Positions 1 to 9,808 of a DNA stretch of 64,000 nucleotides are shown here, one piece after another (the first letter of the stretch is position 1; each line of letters opens with the position of its first letter). This DNA is from Periplaneta americana (lineage: Eukaryota > Arthropoda > Insecta > Blattodea > Blattidae). The position numbers and the translations under genes are program-made. Location of the stretch: the NCBI RefSeq assembly GCF_040183065.1, contig NC_091123.1, positions 10,658,001 to 10,722,000 of the forward strand. The letters are read 5' to 3'. The notes beneath the pieces are model-generated. The model saw only the letters and a list, made by a program, of their open reading frames with translations. It searched no databases and was not told where the DNA came from.

Positions 1-248
1 TCTTACCCAGTGACATTAACAGTATTCAAAAACAAATTTTGTAAGCATTTGCTTACTGAATAGAGTATAATGCAGTAAACAATTAAACATTTATTGTTTA
101 GAAATTTTTACTATTTTTTTCTCTTCAAATTTGTGCTTTCAGTTACTTATCTTAAAATGTTTAGTTATTTATGTAATTACTAAGAACATTGGCCAATTGA
201 CATAGTAGCCTATTAAATTATATAAGTTAGGTCAGATACAACAGTTTC
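1..248. other. AT-rich DNA, nothing recognised
   Basis: AT-rich sequence with no coding potential, tRNA-like boxes or terminal repeats that I can recognise. Confidence 0.5.
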
Positions 249-480
249 ATGAGTGGGATTGTTATATACAATAGTAGCCTATATTTAATTGTACGTATTG
301 TGATTTTCCTTCCGTATTTCTGTTTCCTTTTCCTCCCATCTTTTTGTAATTGTATTTTTCACATTTTTTTTTGTACTTTATTTCTTTTTTTATTTTTCGT
401 CTATATTTTTTTATTTGTATTTGTGATGGTGTGGTACAAAAGGCTTAACGGCCTTAACAACACCACATTAAATAAATAAA
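249..480 (+). repeat. Probable 3' end of a non-LTR retrotransposon
   Basis: A T-rich stretch ends in a short block (GGCTTAACGGCCTTAACAAC) followed by ACATTAAATAAATAAATA. The layout resembles the 3' UTR and AAATA-type tail of the LINE copy near 35.8 kb, which also ends in ACATTAAATAAATAAATA. No coding part is present, so the assignment rests on the tail alone. Confidence 0.35.
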
Positions 481-555
481 TACTCTTTCGTACGTAAGTT
501 AATACGTCATATATACATACTTACATAAGTACATTCATTCATTCATTTATTCAGT

Positions 556-780
556 CATACAATCTCCCTGAGTGGCACAGTCGGTATAGTGCTGGCCGTT
601 TGTGCCCAAGGTTAGGGGTTCGGGCCAGGTCGATGGCATTTAAGTGTGTTTAAATGCGACAGACTCATAGGCCTACCAGCATATTTACTGACATGTAAAA
701 GAACTCCTGCGGGATACCGGCGACGCTGATATAACCTGTGCAGTTATTAGCGTCGTTAAATAAAAAACATAATCTTTAAT
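556..780 (+). mobile_element. tRNA-derived SINE, family A
   Basis: The head has pol III-type boxes (A-box-like TGGCACAGTCGG, B-box-like GGGTTCGGGCC). The body has GATGGCATTTAAGTGTG and AAAAGAACTCCTGCGGGA, and the tail is GACGCTGATATAACC...AGCGTCGTTAAATAA. A second copy at 49650 is bounded by a target-site duplication, which fixes the extent of the unit. The tail is shared with SINE families B and C, whose heads differ. Confidence 0.8.
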
Positions 781-789
781 CCTTAATCT

Positions 790-820
790 TCATACATACA
801 TACATACATACATACATACA
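790..820. repeat. (CATA)n microsatellite
   Basis: Uninterrupted CATA tetranucleotides between two SINEs. The same motif flanks the next SINEs, so it may derive from SINE tails. Confidence 0.9.
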
Positions 821-1078
821 GTCTACACCTGTAGAGTAACGGTTAGCGCTTCTGGTCGCGAAACTAGGTGGCCCGGGTTCTAAACCAGGTCGGGGAAAGT
901 TACCTGGTTGAGGTTTTTCCGGGGTTTTCCCTCAACCCAATATGAGCAAATGTTGGGTAACTTTCGGCGCTGGACCACGGACTCATTTCAACGGCATTAT
1001 CACCTTCATTTCACTCAGACGCTAAATAACCTGAGATGTTGATACAGCGACGTAAAATAACTCAATAAAATAAAAAAT
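821..1078 (+). mobile_element. tRNA-derived SINE, family B
   Basis: Head GTAGAGTAACGGTTAGCGCT with B-box-like GGCCCGGGTTCTAAACC, then AAGTTACCTGGTTGAGG and TTTTCCGGGGTTTTCCCTC. It ends GACGCTAAATAACCT..GTTGATACAGCGACGTAAAATAAC. Other copies or pieces lie at 10840, 21024, 22376 (minus), 23449 (head only) and 32855. Confidence 0.85.
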
Positions 1079-1100
1079 AACTACATACATACACACATAC

Positions 1101-1350
1101 ACAGCCACCAGCGTAGCTTGGTCGGTTAAGGCGCTTGCCTGCCGATCCGGAGTTGCGCTCGGGCGCGGGTTCAATTCCCGCTTGGGCTGATTGAGTTTTT
1201 CCGAGGTTTTCTCCAACCGTAAGGCAAATGTCAGGTAATCTATGGCGAATCCTCGGCCCATCTCGCCAAATACCATCTCGCTATTGCCAATCCCATCGAC
1301 GCTAAATAATCTCGTAATTGATACAGCGTCGTTAAATAACCAAGTAAAAA
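1101..1350 (+). mobile_element. tRNA-derived SINE, family C
   Basis: Head AGCGTAGCTTGGTCGGTTAA (A box) and GCGGGTTCAATTCCCGC (B box), followed by TTTTTCCGAGGTTTTCTCC. The tail is GACGCTAAATAATCTC..TTGATACAGCGTCGTTAAATAACC, as in family B. The head differs from A and B, so separate tRNA heads were joined to a common tail. Confidence 0.8.
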
Positions 1351-1351
1351 A

Positions 1352-1424
1352 GTACATACATACATACATACATACATACATACATACATACATACATACA
1401 TACATACATACATACATACATACA
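1352..1424. repeat. (CATA)n microsatellite
   Basis: About eighteen CATA units directly after SINE C. It produces spurious MYVC-type reading frames on the minus strand. Confidence 0.95.
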
Positions 1425-1434
1425 TTTATATCAG

Positions 1435-2297
1435 CCTGAGAAATGAAGGAAGGTTGTCAGCAGCCTTGATTAACGACAGAAGGAAGGCCGCGCCTGGAAT
1501 CCAACCGCGGCACTTGCTGTGGTGTGACACACTTCGCACAACACGCATCATGCAAATCCAGAGTCAAGGCGGGTCATGGTTCATGATTGGCTGTGTCACT
1601 TTATTAGTGGTTAGCTGACGCGTTACGCAAGTGCGAATTGTGATGCAGGCGAACATCCGCGATACATGGAGATGAGGCGGCGTGTGAGCAAACATCGGTT
1701 ACGGAGCCCGGGTTTGTAGGACGAGCGAAAACAGTCGGCGACAGGAGAGGAAAGTTACAGGAGAACAAGAAGAAAGATCCAGGAGACAAATTTTAGTTGG
1801 AAATTGGAAAAAAATCTTGTTTACCACAAAAAGTGATAATTTGTGATAGATCAAAAGTTTCTGAGGAAAGTGTATCTAAATGTGTGATACATCCTTTTAA
1901 AAACACTTTCTTTTTCTAAATTAGCCTCTGAAAAAATTGATTTTTAAATTGCTTTACGTGTAAAAAAACTACACCAAATTAATGTTAAGTTGCCATAACA
2001 TAACATAACATGAAAATATCTGTTGGAAAACAAAGACTATGACTGCCAGCAAAGAGGAAAAATCGTAGAACAAGTGATGAGATTAAGTTTTCTAGGAACA
2101 TAAGTACAGTAATTAGTAATCGTGCTCTTCATAATGAGGTACAGAAACAAGTTCATAAAGCTGCAAGAATTTCAGGATGCTTAAAAGACACAATATGGCA
2201 AAATAAATACTTAAGAATGAAACAAGGTAACAATTTAAAGATCTATTATAAGACCGATACTCAATTGTACAGTTGAAGCAAGAGCTGACACACAACA
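1435..2297. other. Unassigned sequence; CpG-richer island at 1450-1760
   Basis: The first 300 bases are richer in GC and CpG than the surroundings (several CGCG, GCGG and ACGCG) and contain no repeat family seen elsewhere in the window. The rest is AT-rich. No convincing exon can be read on either strand. Confidence 0.4.
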
Positions 2298-2685
2298 TAC
2301 TCTGCTATACGTTTCACTAAGATACATTTTAATTAATCGAACTAATTTCTTGGGAATACCAAGTTCAATAACAATATCATATAAAACTTTTCTCTTAACC
2401 GAGTCATATGCCTTTTTGAAATCTATGAATAACTGATCCACTATACCCTTGTACTCCCATTTTTTCTCCATTATCTGTCGGATACAAAATATCTGATCAA
2501 TATTTGATCTATTACGCCTAAAACCCCACTGACGATTCCCAATAATTTCATCTACATACGAAGTTAATCTTCTCAAAAGAATATTGGACAAAATTTTGTA
2601 CGACGTCAACAAAAGTGATATTCCTCGAAAGTTACTACAGTTAGTCTTGTCTCCCTTCTTTTTATGGTGTACAAGAATTTTTTAC
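2298..2685 (-). pseudogene. LINE-A reverse transcriptase fragment
   Basis: Minus-strand translation gives the fingers/palm part of a non-LTR reverse transcriptase. It reads [41 protein letters not shown] and [14 protein letters not shown] (RT motif with catalytic Asp). The frame ends at LSETYSRV, where homology to the other copies stops, before the YADD box. It is a truncated, dead copy of the element whose later domains occur at 22.5, 27.7 and 46.6 kb. The clade is not certain; the sequence is RTE- or CR1-like. Confidence 0.85.
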
Positions 2686-3849
2686 TCTAACTTTTAATTA
2701 TTTTATTTGACAAGGTCTATTACACTATTTCAGTGTCGAAAGACTGTTATGTAAATAAATAAATATAAGAACAAAACAGATTTCTGAAACCACTGAAATG
2801 AACATATTAAGAAAACTAGTTGAAAAGAATAGATTGGATCGTGTTAGGAATGACGATATTAAGGGACAGCGTGGGGGTTCAAGCTGTAAAGGGAATGAAT
2901 CAATGCGAGAAGAGCAGAATGGAGGGAATACGTTGATAGAAAAGCAGAACATAGGATATTGAAAATTGTAAGGGACAACACTCCGAAAAGGAAGAGAAGC
3001 CTAGAAACAGCCCACAAGAGATGGCTGCATTCTAGTCTCTGAATCAACAGGCTTGGTTAGCCTTTATGGAAGATAGAAGAAACGTTTGAAATATTTTCTA
3101 ATTTATAAACGCTCGAAGCAGCCCTCCAGTTACCCAGTGTCCGCAATTTTCTTGTTAGCGATGACAGGCAGCCTTATATTCCAGCTACTGATCTTTTATT
3201 GCTTGTGCGTTCATATATTTTTGCCACGTCCACGGACGCAAAGAATATGAAACGCAGTGTATAACTTCTCAGACTGAAAGGAGAGTTAAATAATGAAACA
3301 CCCAAACTTCTAATATATAATTTTATTTATAACAAAACTATTACAAACATTAAGATACAAAAATTCGTTATAACGACACATTTATAAACGTTATAAACAT
3401 TTGAGCATCAATTACTTGCGTCATAAAACGCGTTACACTCTTGATCCCACATTCACATTCTCACCGGGAGTTCATCAACACTGTCTTACCGACCTCTGTT
3501 TCCTGGAAGTTTACATTTCAGCGCAGAAAATGAGAAGAGTCGGATGAATATAGGATTTAATGTCAACTTACGAAATGTGGCCAGGAAATAGCACATATCA
3601 CGGGAATAAATACGTAATAGTTGGTTTTGTATATAATTGCTAACTCATTCGCTTCCTTAATATGAACATGTATTCATTTACTTATAGCTCTCCGAAAGAT
3701 GGATATCGTGAGCTTCATCGTTTATCGAGATACTGGACAAAAACCTACTATAAACTTCTAAACAAATCTCAAATAACTCTATCTTTCACTTTATCATGCA
3801 TATTTCATTTTTTAAAGAATATTTGGCTTGTATAGATATATCCCTGATT
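2686..3849. other. Unassigned sequence
   Basis: Mostly AT-rich. I see no repeat shared with other parts of the window and no plausible exon. Confidence 0.4.
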
Positions 3850-3851
3850 TA

Positions 3852-4540
3852 CACAGGGTGTTTCAAAAATGATGAATAATAATTTACAGAAGAAAAGTAA
3901 AAACTAACACAAGCAAAACAGCTTCAATACTTATTGGTCCGCAAATTAACCGTTGTCGAGATAATGCATATTTTTTTTATTGACATCGCAACGGGAGAAG
4001 AGTTCGGGGCAGAAGTTATCAGATGTTAGATGTCATTAAGATATAGGGATCATATATCCAGGCAAAGAGGAAATCAGAAAATAGAAGAATGCTGGGTTTG
4101 GAGTGAAAGATCTGCCCTTGGGCAGAACACTACTGTATGAATGAATGATCCCTAGCTGACTAAGAGCAGACGTGCAGACACCCCTAACTGAATTCTACCT
4201 AGAGCAGGTATTCAAAATACTGTCCATTTATCTAAACGCAACGTTGTGCACTCTGAAGTAGTGATCTGCGAATCTTCTGAATCAATTATTTGCTGTAAGG
4301 CACGTTAAATCCGAAACCGCAATTCCTGAAGTATGTTGACCTCAGAAGGTGTAAACCTAGCTTTTTACATGACCCCAAACACAGAAATCTAATCGGATGT
4401 AAATCCGGTGACCTAGGAGGTCACACTACAATGCCCCTTTCTGCCTAAGGGAATGTCGCATGAATTGCTAATTTGCGGATCAATTTGAAGCTTTTTTGCT
4501 TCCTTCAGTTTGTACTTTTCATCTATAAATTATTGTCAAT
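3852..4540. mobile_element. Decayed TIR transposon interrupted by a LINE-B fragment
   Basis: A TA-flanked start (CACAGGGTGTTTCAAAAATG) opens an imperfect inverted repeat of about 75 bp. Left-arm GCTTCAATACTTATTGGTCC and GCAAATTAA are matched, in reverse complement, by 4465-4540; the extreme right terminus is lost. Bases 4002-4155 are the end of LINE-B (GGGAGAAGAGTTCGGGGCAG to a TGAATGAATGA tail). This looks like a non-autonomous mariner-type element that took a LINE insertion. Confidence 0.6.
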
Positions 4541-6214
4541 TTTATGTAAGCTCCAATTAAAAATAAATATAACGATAAAGTGTATTTTCACGGGAATTTA
4601 CATGAAAATTCCTTTGAGCCTTCGGAAGTTTGAGTTGTATTAAATCTTGGTTAGGTTGTTTATTTTCATGTGAGTAGGCAGTTCGTTTCGTACAGATCAG
4701 GGGTGAAGTATCTACTACGTATCTTCATGGATGTCGCAAAGCAGAAACCTGGAACTGAGTTTAACAATGGTATTTTTTTAAGAATCAATGTAGGGAGATG
4801 GCCAGTGTCTTATTTGTTAAAACATGCAAAATTTGAAGTGTTTTCAACTTGAACGCCACGTCGAATATAAAAGGCTTCTTTTTTAAATATCTGTACACTT
4901 AAAACTCGCCATTGTCGTAACCTATTCCTCTGTATGGGCTATTCCATATGAAAGCATCAGTAAAAAACCTCGCATATTTTAATACTCTAATTTTTTCCCC
5001 TATTTATACAAGGTGCTGAGGAGAGTGCATTTTCAAAATTATACTACCGAAAGTCAAACGGTTTTCGTACTATTGAGCGATAAATTTAGAGTATTTTATA
5101 AAAACAAGCCTCTTTCAGCGCTCAGAACTCTGGAACCATTTACTGCAGAACATTGAACGAGAGCTCATTTTGAAGCTGACAATTGGTAGGTTATGATAAG
5201 AAGTAATCCTTATTTTTATTTTATGCAGAGAGACAGATAATCTGATTTTACTTACTTTTAGGCTTTTTGCCCATTTGTAAAAATGTAAAAAATATTGAGA
5301 AAAAACCTTGCATTATTAAGAGGGATTCGGCATTGTTTGCTTAGTGGCTCGGCAATAAGTTTCGAGGGTATTAAATAAATTATTTTCACACGCCTGGACT
5401 TGAACGGCTCAGTACCGCACGCACTGGCCGAGAGATGAAGATAAGCGAGCGTTGGGCGTCATTTTACTCCTGTTTTTATGAAAACTTGTGATAAAGCTAG
5501 CCCAGCTATGCGCTACTAGATGAAACATCACGTGTTTGTCTCCTGCCCTTGCTTGTCTCGGCTATCTCCCGCCTCACAGTCAGCTGGTTAGCTCACGCGC
5601 GTACTATTTATTTTCTTTATTCATTATTTTCAATACTTTGTTATCAACGGTGCCCCAGTAAAAATATATGTGTTTATTTGTACTTTCAATGCGGAATCTT
5701 ACCATATATTTTAAAAATATTTTTTCGTGGTCAAAGGCGTCTTAATGAAGAAAAATCTAAATTTCTCCATTTCCATAAAAAGTAAGAAAAACTGTTTACA
5801 TGTCAATATAAACTTTAATTTCTCAGCATCAAGATAAACCATGATTTTGATCATTGGGTGAAAGGGTTTCGGAGCCACAACAGTTTAAAGTTGCTAAACG
5901 ATAAATTTAAATAATTTTAATTTAAACACTATGAAGTTCTGATGCCTCAAACTTTGCACAAAGCATTGTATCACAGTTGTCAACAGACAGAAAAAGTTTC
6001 ATTGTATTTAAAAATTGCAAGGTCAATTTTCTCTATATTTCGGTCGTTTTGAGATGGAATAGCACGTACAGAAGCTTCCGGTCTCATAACTTAACACGTA
6101 AAGTGATCCGTACGAAAAATATTTCCTTAGTCGTTTCTGGGTATCGGGTACAAAACTCGCCGCAGCCTTTTCAGTGGCGGGAGGAGAGGTTTTCCGAAGC
6201 AAGTAGACGCGGGT
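4541..6214. other. 3' flank of spz3; no gene recognised
   Basis: AT-rich sequence with no recognisable transposon. On the minus strand it would hold the 3' UTR of spz3. AATAAA hexamers on that strand occur at 5607-5612 and 5616-5621, about 600 bases past the stop codon, and are the nearest clustered poly(A) signal candidates. Confidence 0.35.
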
Positions 6215-6554
6215 TCAGTTGGTATTGTCGCTAGTGAGTCTGGAGGCGTCCCCCACAATCGGGGTCCAGTCCTGGGAGTTCACGTTATCGAACCTCTTGT
6301 GTTGCTGCGTCTTGAAATAGTCGATGATGGGATGGTAGTTGTAGTTGACCCTCTTGCCCCCTGCCGACACCACCTGTTGCACTAAGGGTGGTGGGGTCGT
6401 CGTCATGGTGGTGGTGGTTGTGGTGGTAGTTGTCGTTGTAGTTGCGGTGGTCGTTGGTTTCGTAACCGGAATACGGATGGCGTCGGACGAGATTGAGTTC
6501 GGGAAGGGGCGACGCTTCATTGCGGACTCCTCCACGTCGAGATCAACGTCGTCT
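6215..6554 (-). CDS. spz3: spz3 coding exon 8 (terminal)
   Basis: The exon follows a strong acceptor (TTTTTCTTTCTCAG) and its single leading A completes the Arg-721 codon left by exon 7. It encodes residues 721-833: an acidic DDVDLD start, MKRRPFP, about 20 consecutive Thr broken by an Ala and a Met (755-774), PPP, then AGGKRVNYNYHPIIDYF at 785-801, and it stops at TGA. The Thr tract uses mixed ACN codons and the KRVNYNYHP block looks constrained. Membership in spz3 rests on phase agreement, orientation and the absence of another gene; cDNA would settle it. Confidence 0.75.
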
Positions 6555-6710
6555 CTGAGAAAGAAAAATTAATGACACGTACTTTCTAATGATTGTAAGT
6601 TACGTTTATTTTGGTTTAGAATTATGAATATTGAAGATAAAGAGATTATTGAGACTTGTTGTAGATATTTGGTAAGGAATAGCAATAAAATAAATGGGCT
6701 GGCTCTTTAA

Positions 6711-7689
6711 GGGTACACCGAGATGAAACTTCAATTTTGTAAACTAATAAAGGTAGAAAGCTATGTATTGTGGGTCCCTATCACCACGGCATGGCGCGTC
6801 CTCAGGTTGCGGATAAAGGAGGCGGCCTCCAGATATGGAGGGTAGCTGCGAAAATATTGAATAAGCAGTCGTGGACAGCCGATAAGGGGTAGTCCTCCAG
6901 CTTGGGGGTTGGGCGAAGGGCTAACAACCCATCATCGTAAAAAAACAGCTTGTTTCGAAACCTTACAATAAGCCTCGGAATGGATCTTGCATAGGATAGG
7001 GACCGATGGCGGGCTTTTGTGAGGGCGACAATGAACCTTCGGGTTCCTTAAAAGCCATTTGTAAGTAAGTAAGTAGTAAGGTAGAAAGAAGTATGAAATT
7101 TTTTGCAGTTATTATACTCATAAATAGTGTGTATATAAAATTTTATCTAATTTGGTTTAATAATGTATGAATTATTAAAATGTTTTTTAATTTAAATTAA
7201 TTATCGTATTATTCCTATAAATTTTAAAATTTTTGCCTGAAATTCCATTTTCATAATTTCAAATCTCACAAAACAAAATTTAATATCCAGTGTTTTCATT
7301 TCTTTTATCTCCTCTCCCAAAAAAAGAAAACTTGCAAAGAAATAATATGTAAAAATAATGTGAGATTTAAGTATACTCCCGATAATAAATTTTGTTACAC
7401 CCATATTAAAGAGGATTCATAAAAAAATATTCATGTACTATAGGCTACAAATTTTGTAGAAGAAATAGCATTTTTAAAAAAGCAAAATGTGCAAAAGGAC
7501 GAAGAAAAATGGGATGAATATACGCATACATACGTCTTTTAAAAATAGCCGCTGAAACGTGCAATTGGAAGGGCATAAGTGCGTGAAAATTGGCCCACAA
7601 CTTCCTTGGACCGTAAACAATTTTTAATGCTAAAAATTTTAATTGTGATTTTTTAACCAAAAATGACTAATTTTCACATTGATGTACCC
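6711..7689. mobile_element. TTAA-bounded element with LINE-A insertion
   Basis: TTAA at 6707-6710 and 7690-7693 bracket termini GGGTACACCGAGATGAAA and its reverse complement (GGGTACATCAATGTGAAA). The element lies in spz3 intron 7. The TTAA target resembles piggyBac- or Kolobok-type insertion, but no transposase is present. It is split by a LINE-A 3' end at 6761-7077. Confidence 0.55.
6761..7077 (+). mobile_element. LINE-A 3' end with 11-bp target-site duplication
   Basis: The sequence ends in GGGACCGATGGCGGGCTTTT, CCTTCGGGTTCCTTAAAAGC and a GTAAGTAAGTAAG tail, matching in reverse complement the 3' ends of the copies at 46.6 and 50.5 kb. The 11-mer AAGGTAGAAAG occurs at 6750-6760 and 7078-7088 and forms the target-site duplication. 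It is the only LINE-A copy here on the plus strand. Confidence 0.85.
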
Positions 7690-8462
7690 TTAAAAAATGA
7701 ACCTGATAAAATTGAACTGGGACCACTATGGAAAGGTAACGGCGAAAGTGAAGACAGTAACTAATAAATGTAGAAATAAATCTGAAATTTTGTGCATTTA
7801 TTGTAGTCATAAATAGTGTGTATATAAAATTTCGTCTAATTTGGTTTAATAATGTATGAATTATTAAAATGTTTGTAAATTTAAATTTATTTTAAAAAAA
7901 TCGCTGTTATTTATGCAAATGTTAACATTTTTGCCTAAAATTCCATTTTCATAACTTTCAAACTTCACAAAACAAGAAAAAAAATATTGTAAACTGTAAA
8001 AAAGGCAAAAAGAATTAGAAACTCTTGCAAAGAAATAATATATAAAAAATGTGAGATTTAAGTAAACTCCCGATAATAAATTTTGCTACACACAAATTAA
8101 AGAGGATCCACAAAATATTATTCATGTAATATACAAATTTTGTAGAAATAGCATTTTTAAAAAAGCAAAATGTGAAAAAAAAACTTGGAGAAAAATTAGT
8201 TTGAAATTCTAGATGAATATATGCATACATACGTCTTTTAAAAATAGCTGCCGAAACATGCAATTGGAAAGGCATAAGTGCATGAAAATTGCCCCACAAC
8301 TTCCTTGGACCGTAAACAATTTTTAATGCTAAAAATTTAAAACGTGATTTCTTGACCAAAAATGACTAATTTTCACCTAGATGTAGCCTACCTTTAAAAT
8401 ATGAACCGGATAAAATTGGACTGCGACCACTATAGAGAGGTAATGGCGAAAGTGAAGACAGT
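7089..8462. repeat. 0.69-kb tandem duplication (two copies)
   Basis: Copy 1 (to about 7763) and copy 2 (to about 8462) align throughout with a shift of 688-699 bp. Shared blocks include AAATAGTGTGTATATAAAAT, CTCCCGATAATAAATTTTG, CTTCCTTGGACCGTAAACAA and GGCGAAAGTGAAGACAGTA. The unit contains the right end of the TTAA element plus flanking DNA, so a segment larger than the transposon was duplicated. Both copies keep a minus-strand frame starting MVKKS; its differences are mostly amino-acid changing, so I do not call it a gene. Confidence 0.9.
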
Positions 8463-9090
8463 ATTTTAAATATTATTAGATAAAAGTGTAACGATATAGA
8501 AATACAACAAATGTTAGTTACATGAATAACAAAACTTCACTATAAATTACAGGAAAGTTAAAGCTATATGAAGTGAAGAACCTAATGTGACTGTATCTAG
8601 GAAACGGGTTCTTATTTCGAAAATTTTTTGTTTGTTTTTTTGAGTCTACTTCAGAATTTAATTGTGAACATTTTAATCCCTTCACACCAGATGTACATTA
8701 TACTGTACATTTTTTTTTTTCTTTTTTGGAATGTCTTCGATACTTTTAAATATTTTGAAAAATTGAATGTGATAGAAATGGGGGGTATTATTTTTGAAAC
8801 ATTTCTATACCTGAATTAAAAATAAAATTTAAAATTGTGAGCCCCAGGAGTCAAAATTTCTCCGAAATTTTGATTTGCTGTGAAGACTTGAGTTGGGATT
8901 TTTGGATCCCCAGAATGATTATGTGACCAGTTTTTTTTTCTTTTTCATTTTTTTAAATATGAATTCGGGACTGAAGGGATTAAAAGAGTTTGTTATGAGT
9001 AAAAAAATTGAACAATTTACGGTAAAAATATTTCAAATTAATATTATGAAATTTTATTTCACTGGGAAAACTGCTTTAAAGGTAAGAAAT
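8463..9090. other. Unassigned intronic sequence
   Basis: AT-rich intron 7 DNA with a T-run and a small inverted repeat (AGTCAAAATTT...AAATTTTGATT) near 8855. Nothing else stands out. Confidence 0.4.
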
Positions 9091-9325
9091 GAGCCGTTCA
9101 GAGCAGAAGTGGTGTAAGTCAAAATTGGGTAATGAGGTTTAAAGTAAAAATTCTGTAAAATAAAGTCCAAAGTAGCAATTAATATGTCCTTCGTGCTATC
9201 CACTGACTAGTAATGGTTTAAATGAATTGAATATTAATTGCTACTTTGCGCTGAATTTTACGGAATGTTTACTTTAACCCTCATTACTCATTTTTGACTT
9301 ACACCACTTCTGCTCTCAACGGCTC
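9091..9325. mobile_element. 235-bp hairpin MITE
   Basis: Two arms of about 100 bp are reverse complements with few mismatches. They start GAGCCGTTCAGAGCAGAAGT and end in its complement, around a short AT-rich centre. AAAT on both sides (9087-9090, 9326-9329) may be the target-site duplication. No coding capacity. Confidence 0.85.
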
Positions 9326-9329
9326 AAAT

Positions 9330-9808
9330 ATTAGAAGTAAAAATAGCATTTTCGTTATAAGGCAGACAAATCGAAGCCGTGCCATCACGTAGTTCAAATT
9401 TTGATCCAAATGATGACACTAAGATCCAGAATCAATATTTTCACCCAAGTCATGCTTTTTTCGTTCTCCTATAAAATTCACTTTTAAAATCTGATCGTTT
9501 ATATTTGAATTATGAAAGCTAATATCAAAATTATGCTATATACATTTTAAAGAGCGTGCTTTCAGGAGTACAATATGAAAGAGATTTCAAATATATCTTC
9601 AAAAATGGCTGAAATATATCGATTTTAGTGAATTACTGTATCCTGGTCCCTTTTTTAAATTAGGGCCTCAAAATTTTTTTTCAAAAACTGATTTCGAATT
9701 TAAATGGTTGCAGCAATGATATTTCTGCATAAATTAAAAAATACACATAAATTAGGAAAATATTTCAAATTATATCATCCTCTCCCCTTAATCTGTGCTT
9801 TTAGTCAC
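9330..9808. other. Unassigned intron 7 sequence ending at the exon 7 donor
   Basis: AT-rich with no recognised repeat. On the minus strand the intron starts GTGACT at 9808. The TGA inside this donor would terminate an unspliced transcript one codon after exon 7. Confidence 0.5.

Noticed and set aside
7445-8359. MVKKS-type frames kept in both tandem copies as a possible gene pair
   Set aside because: Similarity is explained by the recent duplication; differences are mostly nonsynonymous and the frames diverge in length.
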